Assembly (NCBI GenBank): GCA_016840855.1
Contig: JAEORO010000024.1
Location: forward strand, 1 to 43,142
Length of the DNA stretch: 43,142 nt
From: Candidatus Thorarchaeota archaeon
GTDB taxonomy: Archaea > Asgardarchaeota > Thorarchaeia > Thorarchaeales > Thorarchaeaceae
Direction: 5' to 3'
Below, piece by piece: positions 16,844 to 24,838 of this stretch (position 1 is its first letter; each line of letters begins with the position of its first letter). The notes under the pieces were generated by a model, which saw only the letters and a list, made by a program, of their open reading frames with translations, was not told where the DNA came from and ran no database searches. The translations under genes were made by a program, and so were the position numbers.

Positions 16844-18169
16844 GTGGAATTGCAGGAATTACTACCCAGCACATCATTAATTGCAAAGATTCTACTAGGT
16901 TTTGTAGTTGGTGGCTTAATCGGCTTAGAACGGCAAAAGAAGATGGATGTTGACCGTGTTGTGGGAGTCAGGTCATTTGGACTACATAGTCTGTTTGGGA
17001 CGCTTGCTGCATACTCATCAACACTAACTGAAGATTATACAATTCTAATTTATGCAATTGCTATTTCCACTATGCTAACAGCAGCTCAGATCTACTATAA
17101 GATGTTCAGGACACCAGGCAAGGGACAGACAACTCCTCTTGTCTTTGCAATATCTTTCGTCTTGGGAATCTTAGTAGGATTGGATACAACTGTAGATAGT
17201 CAAATCTTTGGTACACTTTCTGTGTTGGCAATGACTGTGTCATTTGGTGTCTTCATTGTTCTCTGGTTCAAAGAAGAATTGGCTCATGCTGTTGAAGTTA
17301 TAACACGAGATGAGATGATAAGCGCAGTCGAATTAGGCGTCATAATACTCTTCCTTTGGCCCATTATGCCAGAAACGGTCATGGTAGGGACAATTGCATA
17401 TCCTGCATTCACGATATACTTGTTGATTGTGATTCTTCTCGCCGTCAGCTTTGCTAACTACTTGTTGGTGAAAAAGTACAAGGATAAAGGAATCTTCTTC
17501 TTCGGATTCTTTGCAGGGCTAGCTAATAGTGAAGCTGCTGTATCCAGTGTAACTGACTTCTATGTAAATTCAGAACGAAGAGGAACTGCAAAAATCTCAA
17601 TATCAATAATTCTAGCAAATGTTGCAATGGTTGTCAGGAATGGATTTCTCCTCTTAATTCTAGATAGTTCTTTCAGACTTCTTTCACTCTTTATCGTACC
17701 TATGATGATTATCATCGTTATAAGTATGGTTCGAATTATTCTTGAGGAGCATTCTGAACACCATGGGGAGGGGCAAGAGTTTGATACTAAGCTTGTATCT
17801 CCCTTTGAGTTTGGAGCCGCCCTTCGATTTGCAGCAATATTTGCTGTCGTCTATTTGGTCCAATTGGTCCTCACTCAATATTTCAGTGATCCCGGGTTGA
17901 TTGTTGCTTCAATAATTGGAGGTTTTGTATCAGCAGGTGCTGTAGTTGCTGGTGCTGCAACTCTATTCGTGTCTGGACAGATAACAATCTCAGTTGCAGT
18001 GCCTGTGATTATCCTTGCAACAATCATGTCAGTGTTGAACAAAATGTTGTATGTGTACCTTGCAGATAGAGAAACTAAGTTATTGAAGACTGTAACACGA
18101 GATTCAGTCATTGTCGGTGTATTGTTTACAGTGTACTTAGCACTCGTGTCACTCGGTGTGCTGGTATAG
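16844..18169 (+). CDS. MgtC/SapB-DUF4010 family membrane protein
   Basis: About 440 residues with around 12 hydrophobic segments. The N-terminal part has GGLIGLERQ and VGVRSFGLHSLFGTLAA, the MgtC/SapB signature; the C-terminal part has FFAGLANSEAAVSS and a GGFVSAGAVVAGAATL region, typical of DUF4010. The family is widespread and poorly understood; a role in ion homeostasis or transport is inferred. GTG 16844 and TTG 16850 are both possible starts: GGTGA (16839-16843) is better spaced from the TTG. Confidence 0.85.
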   Translation: MELQELLPSTSLIAKILLGFVVGGLIGLERQKKMDVDRVVGVRSFGLHSLFGTLAAYSSTLTEDYTILIYAIAISTMLTAAQIYYKMFRTPGKGQTTPLVFAISFVLGILVGLDTTVDSQIFGTLSVLAMTVSFGVFIVLWFKEELAHAVEVITRDEMISAVELGVIILFLWPIMPETVMVGTIAYPAFTIYLLIVILLAVSFANYLLVKKYKDKGIFFFGFFAGLANSEAAVSSVTDFYVNSERRGTAKISISIILANVAMVVRNGFLLLILDSSFRLLSLFIVPMMIIIVISMVRIILEEHSEHHGEGQEFDTKLVSPFEFGAALRFAAIFAVVYLVQLVLTQYFSDPGLIVASIIGGFVSAGAVVAGAATLFVSGQITISVAVPVIILATIMSVLNKMLYVYLADRETKLLKTVTRDSVIVGVLFTVYLALVSLGVLV

Positions 18170-18232
18170 ATATCAATAGAAACGCCATCACAAGACTTAA
18201 AGTAGAAAAATCAGACTCGCAGTTGGTGACAA

Positions 18233-18337
18233 ATGTGTTGGTTGGTGGACTTGTTCATCAAAATGACTAGACTTAGTGTAACCTCTGTCAACCCAACCTG
18301 TAACCGATACGTATTCTGGAGGAATTCCAATGAGTGA
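18233..18337 (+). other. Leader ORF (34 codons) upstream of and overlapping hisS
   Basis: Starts at ATG 18233 with GGTGA 4 nt before it and ends at TGA 18335-18337, inside the first codons of hisS, in a different frame. The peptide (MCWLVDLFIKMTRLSV...) contains no histidine, so classical His-codon attenuation is unlikely, but translational coupling to hisS is possible. A TATA-like CTTAAAG about 35 nt upstream would place it near the transcript 5' end. Confidence 0.3.
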
Positions 18338-19643
18338 GATGAGAACAGTAAGGGGTATGAGAGACCTCATGGGCCTTGAGATGCGAGTCAAGAATTACCT
18401 CATGGCTACAGCCGTTGAGGTCTTTGAACAATATGGGTATGAACCTTTGGACTCTCCGGTAATGGAACTCTGGGAAACATTATCAGCAAAGGGTGGAGAA
18501 GAGGTTGAGGCTGAAACATTCAAGTTCACGGACAAGGGTGAACGAGAGGTTGGTCTCAGATTTGATCTCACAGTTCCTCTAGCGAGGATTGTTGCTACGA
18601 ACCCCCATTTGCCGAAGCCATTCAAACGATATGCTGTTGGAAAAGCATGGAGGTATGATAGACCTCAAGCTGGAAGATATCGTGAATTTGAACAAGCAGA
18701 TGTTGACATCATCGGAACTGATAGTGCAGCAGCAGACGCAGAAGTAGTTCTCATAGCACTTGAGTTTCTAAAACGTGTCCTTAGTTCAGATTATATAATC
18801 CGTATCAATAACCGGAAGGTCCTTCGTGGCATGACCGAAATTGCAGGAGTAAGTGATGAACTTGCGTATGATTGTTTTAGAGCAATAGATAAACTAGACA
18901 AGATAGGAAAAGAGGGAGTCATGCAGGAGCTTAGCGAGAGAGGGATTGGAAAGAAACAAAGTAGATTCCTAATCGATGCGATAGAACTCAAAGGCAAAGG
19001 AGTTAAGGTTCTTGAAAAGTTTAGAAACATCCTCAAAGATTCTAGGATTGGTATTGAGGGTGCAGATGAACTAACCTTGATGGCTGAAATATTCGAAGAA
19101 AGCGGAGTATCAGACTTGGTTGAGTTTGATATGTCACTTGCTAGAGGTCTAGACTATTACACAGGTCCGGTCTTTGAAGGCAGATACATAGGTAAACCAG
19201 AAGTCGGTGCTATACTGGGTGGAGGTCGGTATGACAAGCTCATCGAAAAATTTGGAGGAGTAGCGACACCTGCTACTGGGATATCATTAGGTATTGGAAG
19301 AATGATTGATATTGTACTTGCCAGAGGTATTGGAAAAGATTTGGTGAAGCCGCTTGATGTTTTTGTAGCTCCAATCTCACGCTCTATGCTAAGATATGCA
19401 ATGTCATTCCAAAGCAAACTCGTCCAAGCAGGATTGTCATGCGAAGTTGATTTGATGGAAAGACCATTGAAGAAACTCCTTGAACAAGCAGACCTAAGGA
19501 ATGCAAAGTACACTATCATCGTAGGGGAACGAGATTTAGAGAGAGGAGAAGTCAGTATCCGGGACATGTCGTCTAAAAAGACCGAACAAGTCAAAATGAC
19601 CGCGTTGACAGAGTATATTGTTAATGTTCTTAGAAATGAATAG
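18330..19643 (+). CDS. hisS: Histidyl-tRNA synthetase
   Basis: 437 residues of a class II synthetase that charges tRNA-His. Visible are RGMRDL at the start, motif 1 region ending in LDSPVMELWE, the E-T-F-K-F-TD and LRFDLTVPLAR substrate segment, motif 2 (GKAWRYDRPQAGRYREFEQAD), the HisRS-specific ARGLDYYTGPVFEG peptide, and motif 3 (GGGRYDKLI ... GISLGIGR). The C-terminal anticodon-binding domain starts near residue 335 (LDVFVAPIS). The ribosome site GGAGG lies 7-10 nt before ATG 18330. A 34-codon ORF in the leader overlaps the start. Confidence 0.96.
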   Translation: MSEMRTVRGMRDLMGLEMRVKNYLMATAVEVFEQYGYEPLDSPVMELWETLSAKGGEEVEAETFKFTDKGEREVGLRFDLTVPLARIVATNPHLPKPFKRYAVGKAWRYDRPQAGRYREFEQADVDIIGTDSAAADAEVVLIALEFLKRVLSSDYIIRINNRKVLRGMTEIAGVSDELAYDCFRAIDKLDKIGKEGVMQELSERGIGKKQSRFLIDAIELKGKGVKVLEKFRNILKDSRIGIEGADELTLMAEIFEESGVSDLVEFDMSLARGLDYYTGPVFEGRYIGKPEVGAILGGGRYDKLIEKFGGVATPATGISLGIGRMIDIVLARGIGKDLVKPLDVFVAPISRSMLRYAMSFQSKLVQAGLSCEVDLMERPLKKLLEQADLRNAKYTIIVGERDLERGEVSIRDMSSKKTEQVKMTALTEYIVNVLRNE

Positions 19644-19734
19644 GGCTCATTTTAGATCGGATTTCTCTAGGGGAAGATGTTACAGAGACCAAAGGCTTTT
19701 CTCATAGAGATTCTATACTGTCAGTGGGATTTCA

Positions 19735-20574
19735 ATGGTTCGAATGCCAGTGGTCGCAGGACGATTTTACGAGGGAACAGAAGACTTGCTGCAAGAGCGT
19801 CTGAAAAAATGCTTCATAGGTTCCTTGGGACCGGGTAGCCTTCCAGATGGCGAGCCTGGAACGACTAGATCTCTAAAAGCAGTAATAGCTCCTCATGCAG
19901 GATACATGTATTCTGGTATGCCAGCTGCACACACCTTTCTGAAGATCTTTGAGGATGGGATACCAGATCATATAGTAATGCTTGGGCCTAATCACACAGG
20001 CATTGGAGCAAGAGTAGCTGTCTGCAATGACGATTGGCAAACACCACTCGGTATCGTTCAGTATGACAGTGTTCTAGGAACAGCTATCGTCGAGGAAAAT
20101 GAATATGCTTCATTCGACTGCGTTGCACACAGTAGTGAACATTCCCTGGAGGTTCAAGTTCCATTCTTGCAATATACCTTAGGACCTGGAGTTACCTTCG
20201 TACCAATTTGTCTCACTGATCAATCATATGCTGTTTGCGAGTCGATCGGGAAGACACTGGCTAACCTAGCGAACGAAATGGATATACTGGTTCTTGCAAG
20301 TTCGGATTTCACTCATTTCGAGTCCGCTGAAAGTGCACGAAAAAAGGACAATCAAGCCATGGAATTTCTTGAGTTCCTTGATCCAGAGGGATTCTTATCA
20401 TTTGTACATGGACACAGAGTCAGTATTTGTGGGGCAGGACCAATTGCTGCAGCTATGATTTTTGCTAAAGAGAGAGGAGCAACTCAATTCAATGTCCTAA
20501 AGTATACGACGTCCGGAGACATCACTAAAGACAACTCAAATGTTGTTGCTTATGTTTCAGCTGCAATAGTCTAA
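19735..20574 (+). CDS. MEMO1-family protein (AmmeMemoRadiSam protein B type)
   Basis: 279 residues with the MEMO hallmarks: VAGRFYEG at the start, APHAGYMYSG (residues about 50-60), LGPNHTG, the HSSEHSLEVQVPFLQ segment and SSDFTHFES. The fold resembles class III extradiol dioxygenases. The His residues of HAGYMYSG, NHTG and SSEHSLE are present. The AMMECR1 and radical SAM partners seen elsewhere are not in this window. It converges with the MFS gene, with 1 nt between stops. Confidence 0.92.
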   Translation: MVRMPVVAGRFYEGTEDLLQERLKKCFIGSLGPGSLPDGEPGTTRSLKAVIAPHAGYMYSGMPAAHTFLKIFEDGIPDHIVMLGPNHTGIGARVAVCNDDWQTPLGIVQYDSVLGTAIVEENEYASFDCVAHSSEHSLEVQVPFLQYTLGPGVTFVPICLTDQSYAVCESIGKTLANLANEMDILVLASSDFTHFESAESARKKDNQAMEFLEFLDPEGFLSFVHGHRVSICGAGPIAAAMIFAKERGATQFNVLKYTTSGDITKDNSNVVAYVSAAIV

Positions 20575-20575
20575 A

Positions 20576-21853
20576 TCAGCTAATTTGCTGAGGTTCATTG
20601 TTAGGTTCAATCTTACAACTTTCAGCGCTAGCATCTCCGGGCAGAAAAACTGCAGCCATGCCACCAACTACTGAAACGCCACCGGCAATGAGCAAACTCA
20701 AAGCAGCAGACCCAGTGTCATCGAAAATTTTACCTCCGATGAGGGGACTGACTGCATATGCGCTATTGCTAACGGCACCAAAAACACCCATTATAGTCCC
20801 ATATGAAGCAGGATCAGTTACGTCTGCGATTAGTGCTTGAATAGCAGGACCCCTCATGGACATTCCAATTGAAAGAACAACGCCTGAAACCAGAAGATCA
20901 ACAACGTTTCGAGAAAAGATGAACATGATTAACGAAAACGCACCAACCAATGCACCGATTACAATCAACCATTTACGTCCACGAATATCAGATAATTTCC
21001 CAAATACCACACTTCCAATCATCATTGTGATTCCGATGATACCAAAGAATATACCAATCTCGTACGGTTGAACACCAATGTTGATGACTGCATCGAGCAT
21101 AAATGCTACTTCAAGAATTCCCATTGCAAACATATTCGCAAACATTGCCATTCCTAATATTCCATAACACTTACGAGCTCGGGAAATTACTAGCCGGATA
21201 GGTAATTTGGGAAAAGACTCTATGATTGATTTCTTTGCAGGTTCTTGAACCAGAACATAGACAAGACCCATCGTAATCAGTGTGGCGAGTGCAGCCAAGA
21301 TGAAAGGCATCCTGATTCCTAGAAACTGTGCTAGAAACCCACCAAGTGCTGGACCAATTATGAAACCCACCATATTTCCCGTGTTAAGATAACCCATTGC
21401 AGTCCCTCTATTCCGTATGGTGGTTACGTCAGCCACTAATGCATTTGCCGCTGGAAAGAAACCAGCAGAAACAGCTCCCTCAAGAGCGCGAGCAGAAATC
21501 ATAACTATAACATCATACGCATAAGCATAGATAATGTTCGCAACAGCGAATCCGAAAAGCGCTGCTATCAGGACAGGTTTTCTACCCACTCGATCTGAGA
21601 GACCTCCTAAAGGTCCAGCTAAAATAATTCGCGCGATAGCAAACGATGCAGCTAAAACTCCAAGTTCAATACCTGCCATTCCTAGAGCCGAGATGTAATA
21701 TGGGAAGATTGGAGTTACAAGGCCAAAGCCAATCTGAAGTATACTTAGTGAAATTGCTAGCATCCATACCTGATACATCCCACCTGACTTCTCTTCAGTA
21801 GGTAAAACTTGGTTATGTACAACACGTGCGGTGACTTCGGCATCAGGTTCCAT
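20576..21853 (-). CDS. Major facilitator superfamily transporter (drug/metabolite efflux type)
   Basis: About 425 residues and 12 hydrophobic segments. The inter-helix 2/3 loop has GPLGGLSDRVGRKPVL, the MFS motif A (GxLaDrxGRkxxl), repeated in the second half as FGKLSDIRGRKWLI. A helix-5 GPALGGFLAQ segment matches the drug:H+ antiporter motif C. The substrate is not predictable. ATG 21853 is preferred over a TTG at 21895 because the intervening residues are polar and non-conserved-looking. It is downstream of the HTH/ACT regulator on the same strand, 61 nt away, so regulation by that protein is conceivable. Confidence 0.88.
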   Translation of the reverse strand: MEPDAEVTARVVHNQVLPTEEKSGGMYQVWMLAISLSILQIGFGLVTPIFPYYISALGMAGIELGVLAASFAIARIILAGPLGGLSDRVGRKPVLIAALFGFAVANIIYAYAYDVIVMISARALEGAVSAGFFPAANALVADVTTIRNRGTAMGYLNTGNMVGFIIGPALGGFLAQFLGIRMPFILAALATLITMGLVYVLVQEPAKKSIIESFPKLPIRLVISRARKCYGILGMAMFANMFAMGILEVAFMLDAVINIGVQPYEIGIFFGIIGITMMIGSVVFGKLSDIRGRKWLIVIGALVGAFSLIMFIFSRNVVDLLVSGVVLSIGMSMRGPAIQALIADVTDPASYGTIMGVFGAVSNSAYAVSPLIGGKIFDDTGSAALSLLIAGGVSVVGGMAAVFLPGDASAESCKIEPNNEPQQIS

Positions 21854-21914
21854 TAAGAAAACACTCTTCCGCTTGCAAGTATCGCTCCTTTTCAAGTTTC
21901 GTAAGCGGACATCC

Positions 21915-22424
21915 TTACTTATCGATAATCACCTTGCGGACTCCACGAATATCCGCAAGTGTTTCAATAACTTTCCCAGGTAATGGTTCCTCAGTTATTA
22001 CTTTTAAACAGGGGTCTTGATAGATGGCAACATCTTCCGCAAGGACCTGTCGAATTGGAATTCCATACCCTGCAATCATCGATGTAACCTCTGATAGTAT
22101 TCCTGGTGAACCTGGGGATTCCACAAAGATTGTCACAACTCCGTATCCAAACACATCTTTCACTTTTTCAAGTGATGGTCCAGCTGGTCTTAAGAGAGAA
22201 AAGAACTCGCACAACTCTTCATTCTCACATATATCTTCGGTAGTTGCACGCACAGTGCGGCGATCAATACCAAGAGCGGTTCCCAAAGATTTCAATGGAA
22301 TTCTAATTTCACCGCATTTGATGACGCCTGGACTCTCGACATGAAAACCATGTCGAACAATCGCCTCAGCAACCTTCAACCGCTGTGGAGATTCACTGAG
22401 GTGGTCTACAATTGTACGCCACAT
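21915..22424 (-). CDS. Predicted regulator with HTH-like N-terminus and C-terminal ACT domain (COG2150-like)
   Basis: 169 residues. The N-terminal half has a helix-turn-helix-like region (VAEAIVRHGF...IPLKSLGTALGIDRRTVRATTEDI, about residues 17-65), and the C-terminal half is an ACT domain (VTIFVESPGSPGILSEVTSMIAGYGIPIRQV). This order fits the archaeal group described as regulators of amino acid metabolism, with the ACT part sensing an amino acid. GAGG about 10 nt upstream supports ATG 22424. It sits between a GNAT gene (15 nt upstream) and an MFS gene downstream, a likely transcription unit. Confidence 0.75.
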   Translation of the reverse strand: MWRTIVDHLSESPQRLKVAEAIVRHGFHVESPGVIKCGEIRIPLKSLGTALGIDRRTVRATTEDICENEELCEFFSLLRPAGPSLEKVKDVFGYGVVTIFVESPGSPGILSEVTSMIAGYGIPIRQVLAEDVAIYQDPCLKVITEEPLPGKVIETLADIRGVRKVIIDK

Positions 22425-22439
22425 GGATGACCATCCTCT

Positions 22440-22994
22440 TCATTCTTCAACTATTTCTTTTTCCATTAGCACTTCGTCTATTAGACCTTTGGGCATGTTA
22501 AAATGCCGCTTTCTAATACCAACAGTTCGGTATCCAAGTGAGCTATAGAGTGTCCTAGCAACTTGATTGTCCTCGAAAGTACTCAAGATTATTTTTGTAT
22601 AATCGTTGGCGATTGCAGCTGATTCACCAGATATCATTAGTGACCGCCCAACACCATTGTTACGGCAATCCTTCCTTACAATAACACCGAGTTTTGCTAC
22701 ATGCTGCGAAGCGTGCCATTCTTCAGGTTGAAGCGATAAATGGCCAGCATACTCGCCATCAATGAGGGCTATTAAGAGAACCTCACGAGTATGCCTAGTT
22801 CGATCTATCCAATTCACCCAGTCTGAAACATTTGAGTTGGGAGAGAGAGTTGGAAGCCAGGCAAACTCTTCAACAACATCTTTGAAACCAGCATGTAAGA
22901 AATTTGCATCACTAGTTTTGGCTTCACGTATTGTGATTTGCCGCCCATCTTTGGCTCTGTACTCCCAGATTTGCAACCGATACACCAATAGCAA
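22440..22994 (-). CDS. GNAT-family N-acetyltransferase
   Basis: The core runs from ITIREAKTSDANFLHAGF (residues about 20-37) through AGHLSLQP, the acetyl-CoA loop LGVIVRKDCRNNGVGRSLM, and a C-terminal ARTLYSSLGYRTVGIRKRHF, an intact GNAT fold. The substrate is unknown. There is no ATG in frame; the start could be TTG 22994 or a GTG at 22985. The HTH/ACT regulator begins 15 nt downstream, so co-transcription is likely. Confidence 0.8.
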   Translation of the reverse strand: MLLVYRLQIWEYRAKDGRQITIREAKTSDANFLHAGFKDVVEEFAWLPTLSPNSNVSDWVNWIDRTRHTREVLLIALIDGEYAGHLSLQPEEWHASQHVAKLGVIVRKDCRNNGVGRSLMISGESAAIANDYTKIILSTFEDNQVARTLYSSLGYRTVGIRKRHFNMPKGLIDEVLMEKEIVEE

Positions 22995-23040
22995 GACACT
23001 CAGAGGCTAGAAAAAGCATTTTGGTCTGACAAAAATCTGC

Positions 23041-23871
23041 TTAGATATTTGGTGTCAACATAGGAAGGTCAACTCTTGCACCGGGTTTCGGAAGAGAGCA
23101 GGTATATACACGATCAAGCTCGATAAAGCCTGTAGATTCGTTAATCTCTCTGAAGGTGCCCTTCAGCTGAAAAGCTGCAGGTTCAAGGGTGACAAGGGCA
23201 ATGGCCACTCGAGAGCCATCCACTAGTGAATAGCCCCTGCGTTTTTCCTCCCTTCGTTTCATGACAATTCTATTTGAGGATACAGGAACCATTCCAAACT
23301 CAGGAAAAGCAACAGGATATCCATCCTCAGAGATATAGGCGATAACCTTCACAGCAGCCATTTGGGACATCCGTTTGAAGACATTTAAAGGCATATTGCC
23401 CTCCTTGGTTTCATGAGTTTGAACCTGTCGACTAGCCAGCTTAGCTTTCAGAAATGAAGAGAGAACTGTCAACTTTGATATACCATACTTTTGGCTTGCC
23501 CAAATAGCTTCTGCAACGCCAGCACCTCGTGCGTTTGTGTACTGATTATAGCGAAAAAGAGGTGTTTGTGCAATGAATTCATAGATATCATCATTGCGAT
23601 GATACGACTCAAACTTTGATTTTATCAGCCAGCTATCTAAATCTGTTGTAAAGACAAGGATTGAAAACTGTATATTTCCATTGATCAAATTGTGCTTAGT
23701 TTTGTAGGTCATAAAGTCACCATATACTAAGGTATTAGCTTCATAGACTGTCCATGATAGAACAGGGACTACATTGGGTTCACCCTCGGAATCCTTTGTA
23801 ACCATGAATTTTGGTGTTTCAAACGTATTTATAGCGTCTACAAGATCTTGCTTCAGAATAGATTCAACCAC
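23041..23871 (-). CDS. Split-barrel (pyridoxamine-5'-phosphate oxidase-like) putative flavin protein in the glycyl-radical operon
   Basis: 276 residues. The first half follows the FMN-binding split-barrel pattern: ETPKFMVTKDSEGEPNVVPVLS, the LVYGDFMTYKTKHNLINGN segment and then FSILVF. The second half repeats the theme weakly (AAVKVIAYISEDGYPVAFPEFGM, then VAIALVTLEPAAFQLKGTFREI), suggesting a duplicated barrel. Members bind FMN, F420 or heme; the ligand here is not certain. The GTG start at 23871 has AGGAGG 9 nt upstream and overlaps the activase stop by 8 nt, so it is translationally coupled third in the operon and likely acts on the same substrate or redox step. Confidence 0.75.
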   Translation of the reverse strand: MVESILKQDLVDAINTFETPKFMVTKDSEGEPNVVPVLSWTVYEANTLVYGDFMTYKTKHNLINGNIQFSILVFTTDLDSWLIKSKFESYHRNDDIYEFIAQTPLFRYNQYTNARGAGVAEAIWASQKYGISKLTVLSSFLKAKLASRQVQTHETKEGNMPLNVFKRMSQMAAVKVIAYISEDGYPVAFPEFGMVPVSSNRIVMKRREEKRRGYSLVDGSRVAIALVTLEPAAFQLKGTFREINESTGFIELDRVYTCSLPKPGARVDLPMLTPNI

Positions 23872-24838
23872 AGGTTTTGACCTCCTGATTGTCCCTGTAT
23901 GTTTCTTTCTTTGGTTTCTGAGTCATCCCTGACCAAACGACATTTCCGAGACCTTCATCACGAGCGATTTGAGCTAGATGCGCCATTGTTTCCTCAGAAA
24001 TAAGATCAAAGTCTTTTAGAGGGTATTCTAAGTCAAACAATGAATACTTGTCTATACACATTCTGTTGAACGCTAGCAAATCATATCTTTCTACAGTTGG
24101 AAGATTCTCGAGTATAAAGCGAGCTATAGCACGAATATTTTCTTCATCATCAGTATGTTCAGGAATTATGGGAGTTCTAATCCAGATTGGTTTCCCAGTT
24201 TCAGCAACGATTCGTGCATTGCCAAGTACGGTGTCTAGTGGAACACCAGTATAGTCCCTGTGCTTTTGTGGATCCATGACTTTCAAGTCATAAAGCACTA
24301 GATCAACATAGACAAGCAAGTCTCGTAATACTTTCTCACTACAATATCCGCAGGTATCAAGTGCCACATGGACCTCGTTTTCCTGCAAACCCTTTGCTAC
24401 TTCGAGTGCGAATTGCGGTTGGTAAGTTGCTTCACCACCAGAGAGGGTCACGCCCCCCTGCGAGGTTTCAAAGAACACCTTGTCTTTGAGAAGTTCATCA
24501 ACAAGATCATCAGCGGCCCATACTTTCCCCATCACTTTGACGGCGCCTGTTGGACATGCTTCCTCGCATGTACCACACACATTGCATTTCGTTCGGTCTA
24601 TTCTCAAACCGTCAGGAGTAAGTGAAAGCGCCTCTTCGGGACATACACGGACGCATGATTGGTCGCCGATGCATTTCACTTCGTACCACACAAGAGTAGC
24701 TTGAGAATCAATTGTTTCAATATTATGGCACCAAGAACAAGACATTGGACAGCCTTTGAAAAACACGGTAGTACGAATACCTGGTCCATCCTCAGTTGAA
24801 CAACGCTGAATATTGGTTATGATTCCAGACGCAGTCAT
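23864..24838 (-). CDS. Glycyl radical enzyme activase (radical SAM)
   Basis: 324 residues. The radical SAM CxxxCxxC motif is at C30, C34 and C37 (FFKGCPMSCSWCHN), preceded by the activase-specific EDGPGIRTTVFFKGC. Two ferredoxin-like clusters follow (residues about 55-100, CIGDQSCVRVCP and CNVCGTCEEACP), then the VTLSGGEATYQP SAM-binding loop. The insertion with two extra 4Fe-4S clusters is typical of activases for dehydratase/decarboxylase-type glycyl radical enzymes rather than PflA, which lacks them. It installs the glycyl radical on the enzyme encoded immediately upstream; the ATG overlaps that gene's stop (TAATG). Confidence 0.93.
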   Translation of the reverse strand: MTASGIITNIQRCSTEDGPGIRTTVFFKGCPMSCSWCHNIETIDSQATLVWYEVKCIGDQSCVRVCPEEALSLTPDGLRIDRTKCNVCGTCEEACPTGAVKVMGKVWAADDLVDELLKDKVFFETSQGGVTLSGGEATYQPQFALEVAKGLQENEVHVALDTCGYCSEKVLRDLLVYVDLVLYDLKVMDPQKHRDYTGVPLDTVLGNARIVAETGKPIWIRTPIIPEHTDDEENIRAIARFILENLPTVERYDLLAFNRMCIDKYSLFDLEYPLKDFDLISEETMAHLAQIARDEGLGNVVWSGMTQKPKKETYRDNQEVKTCG

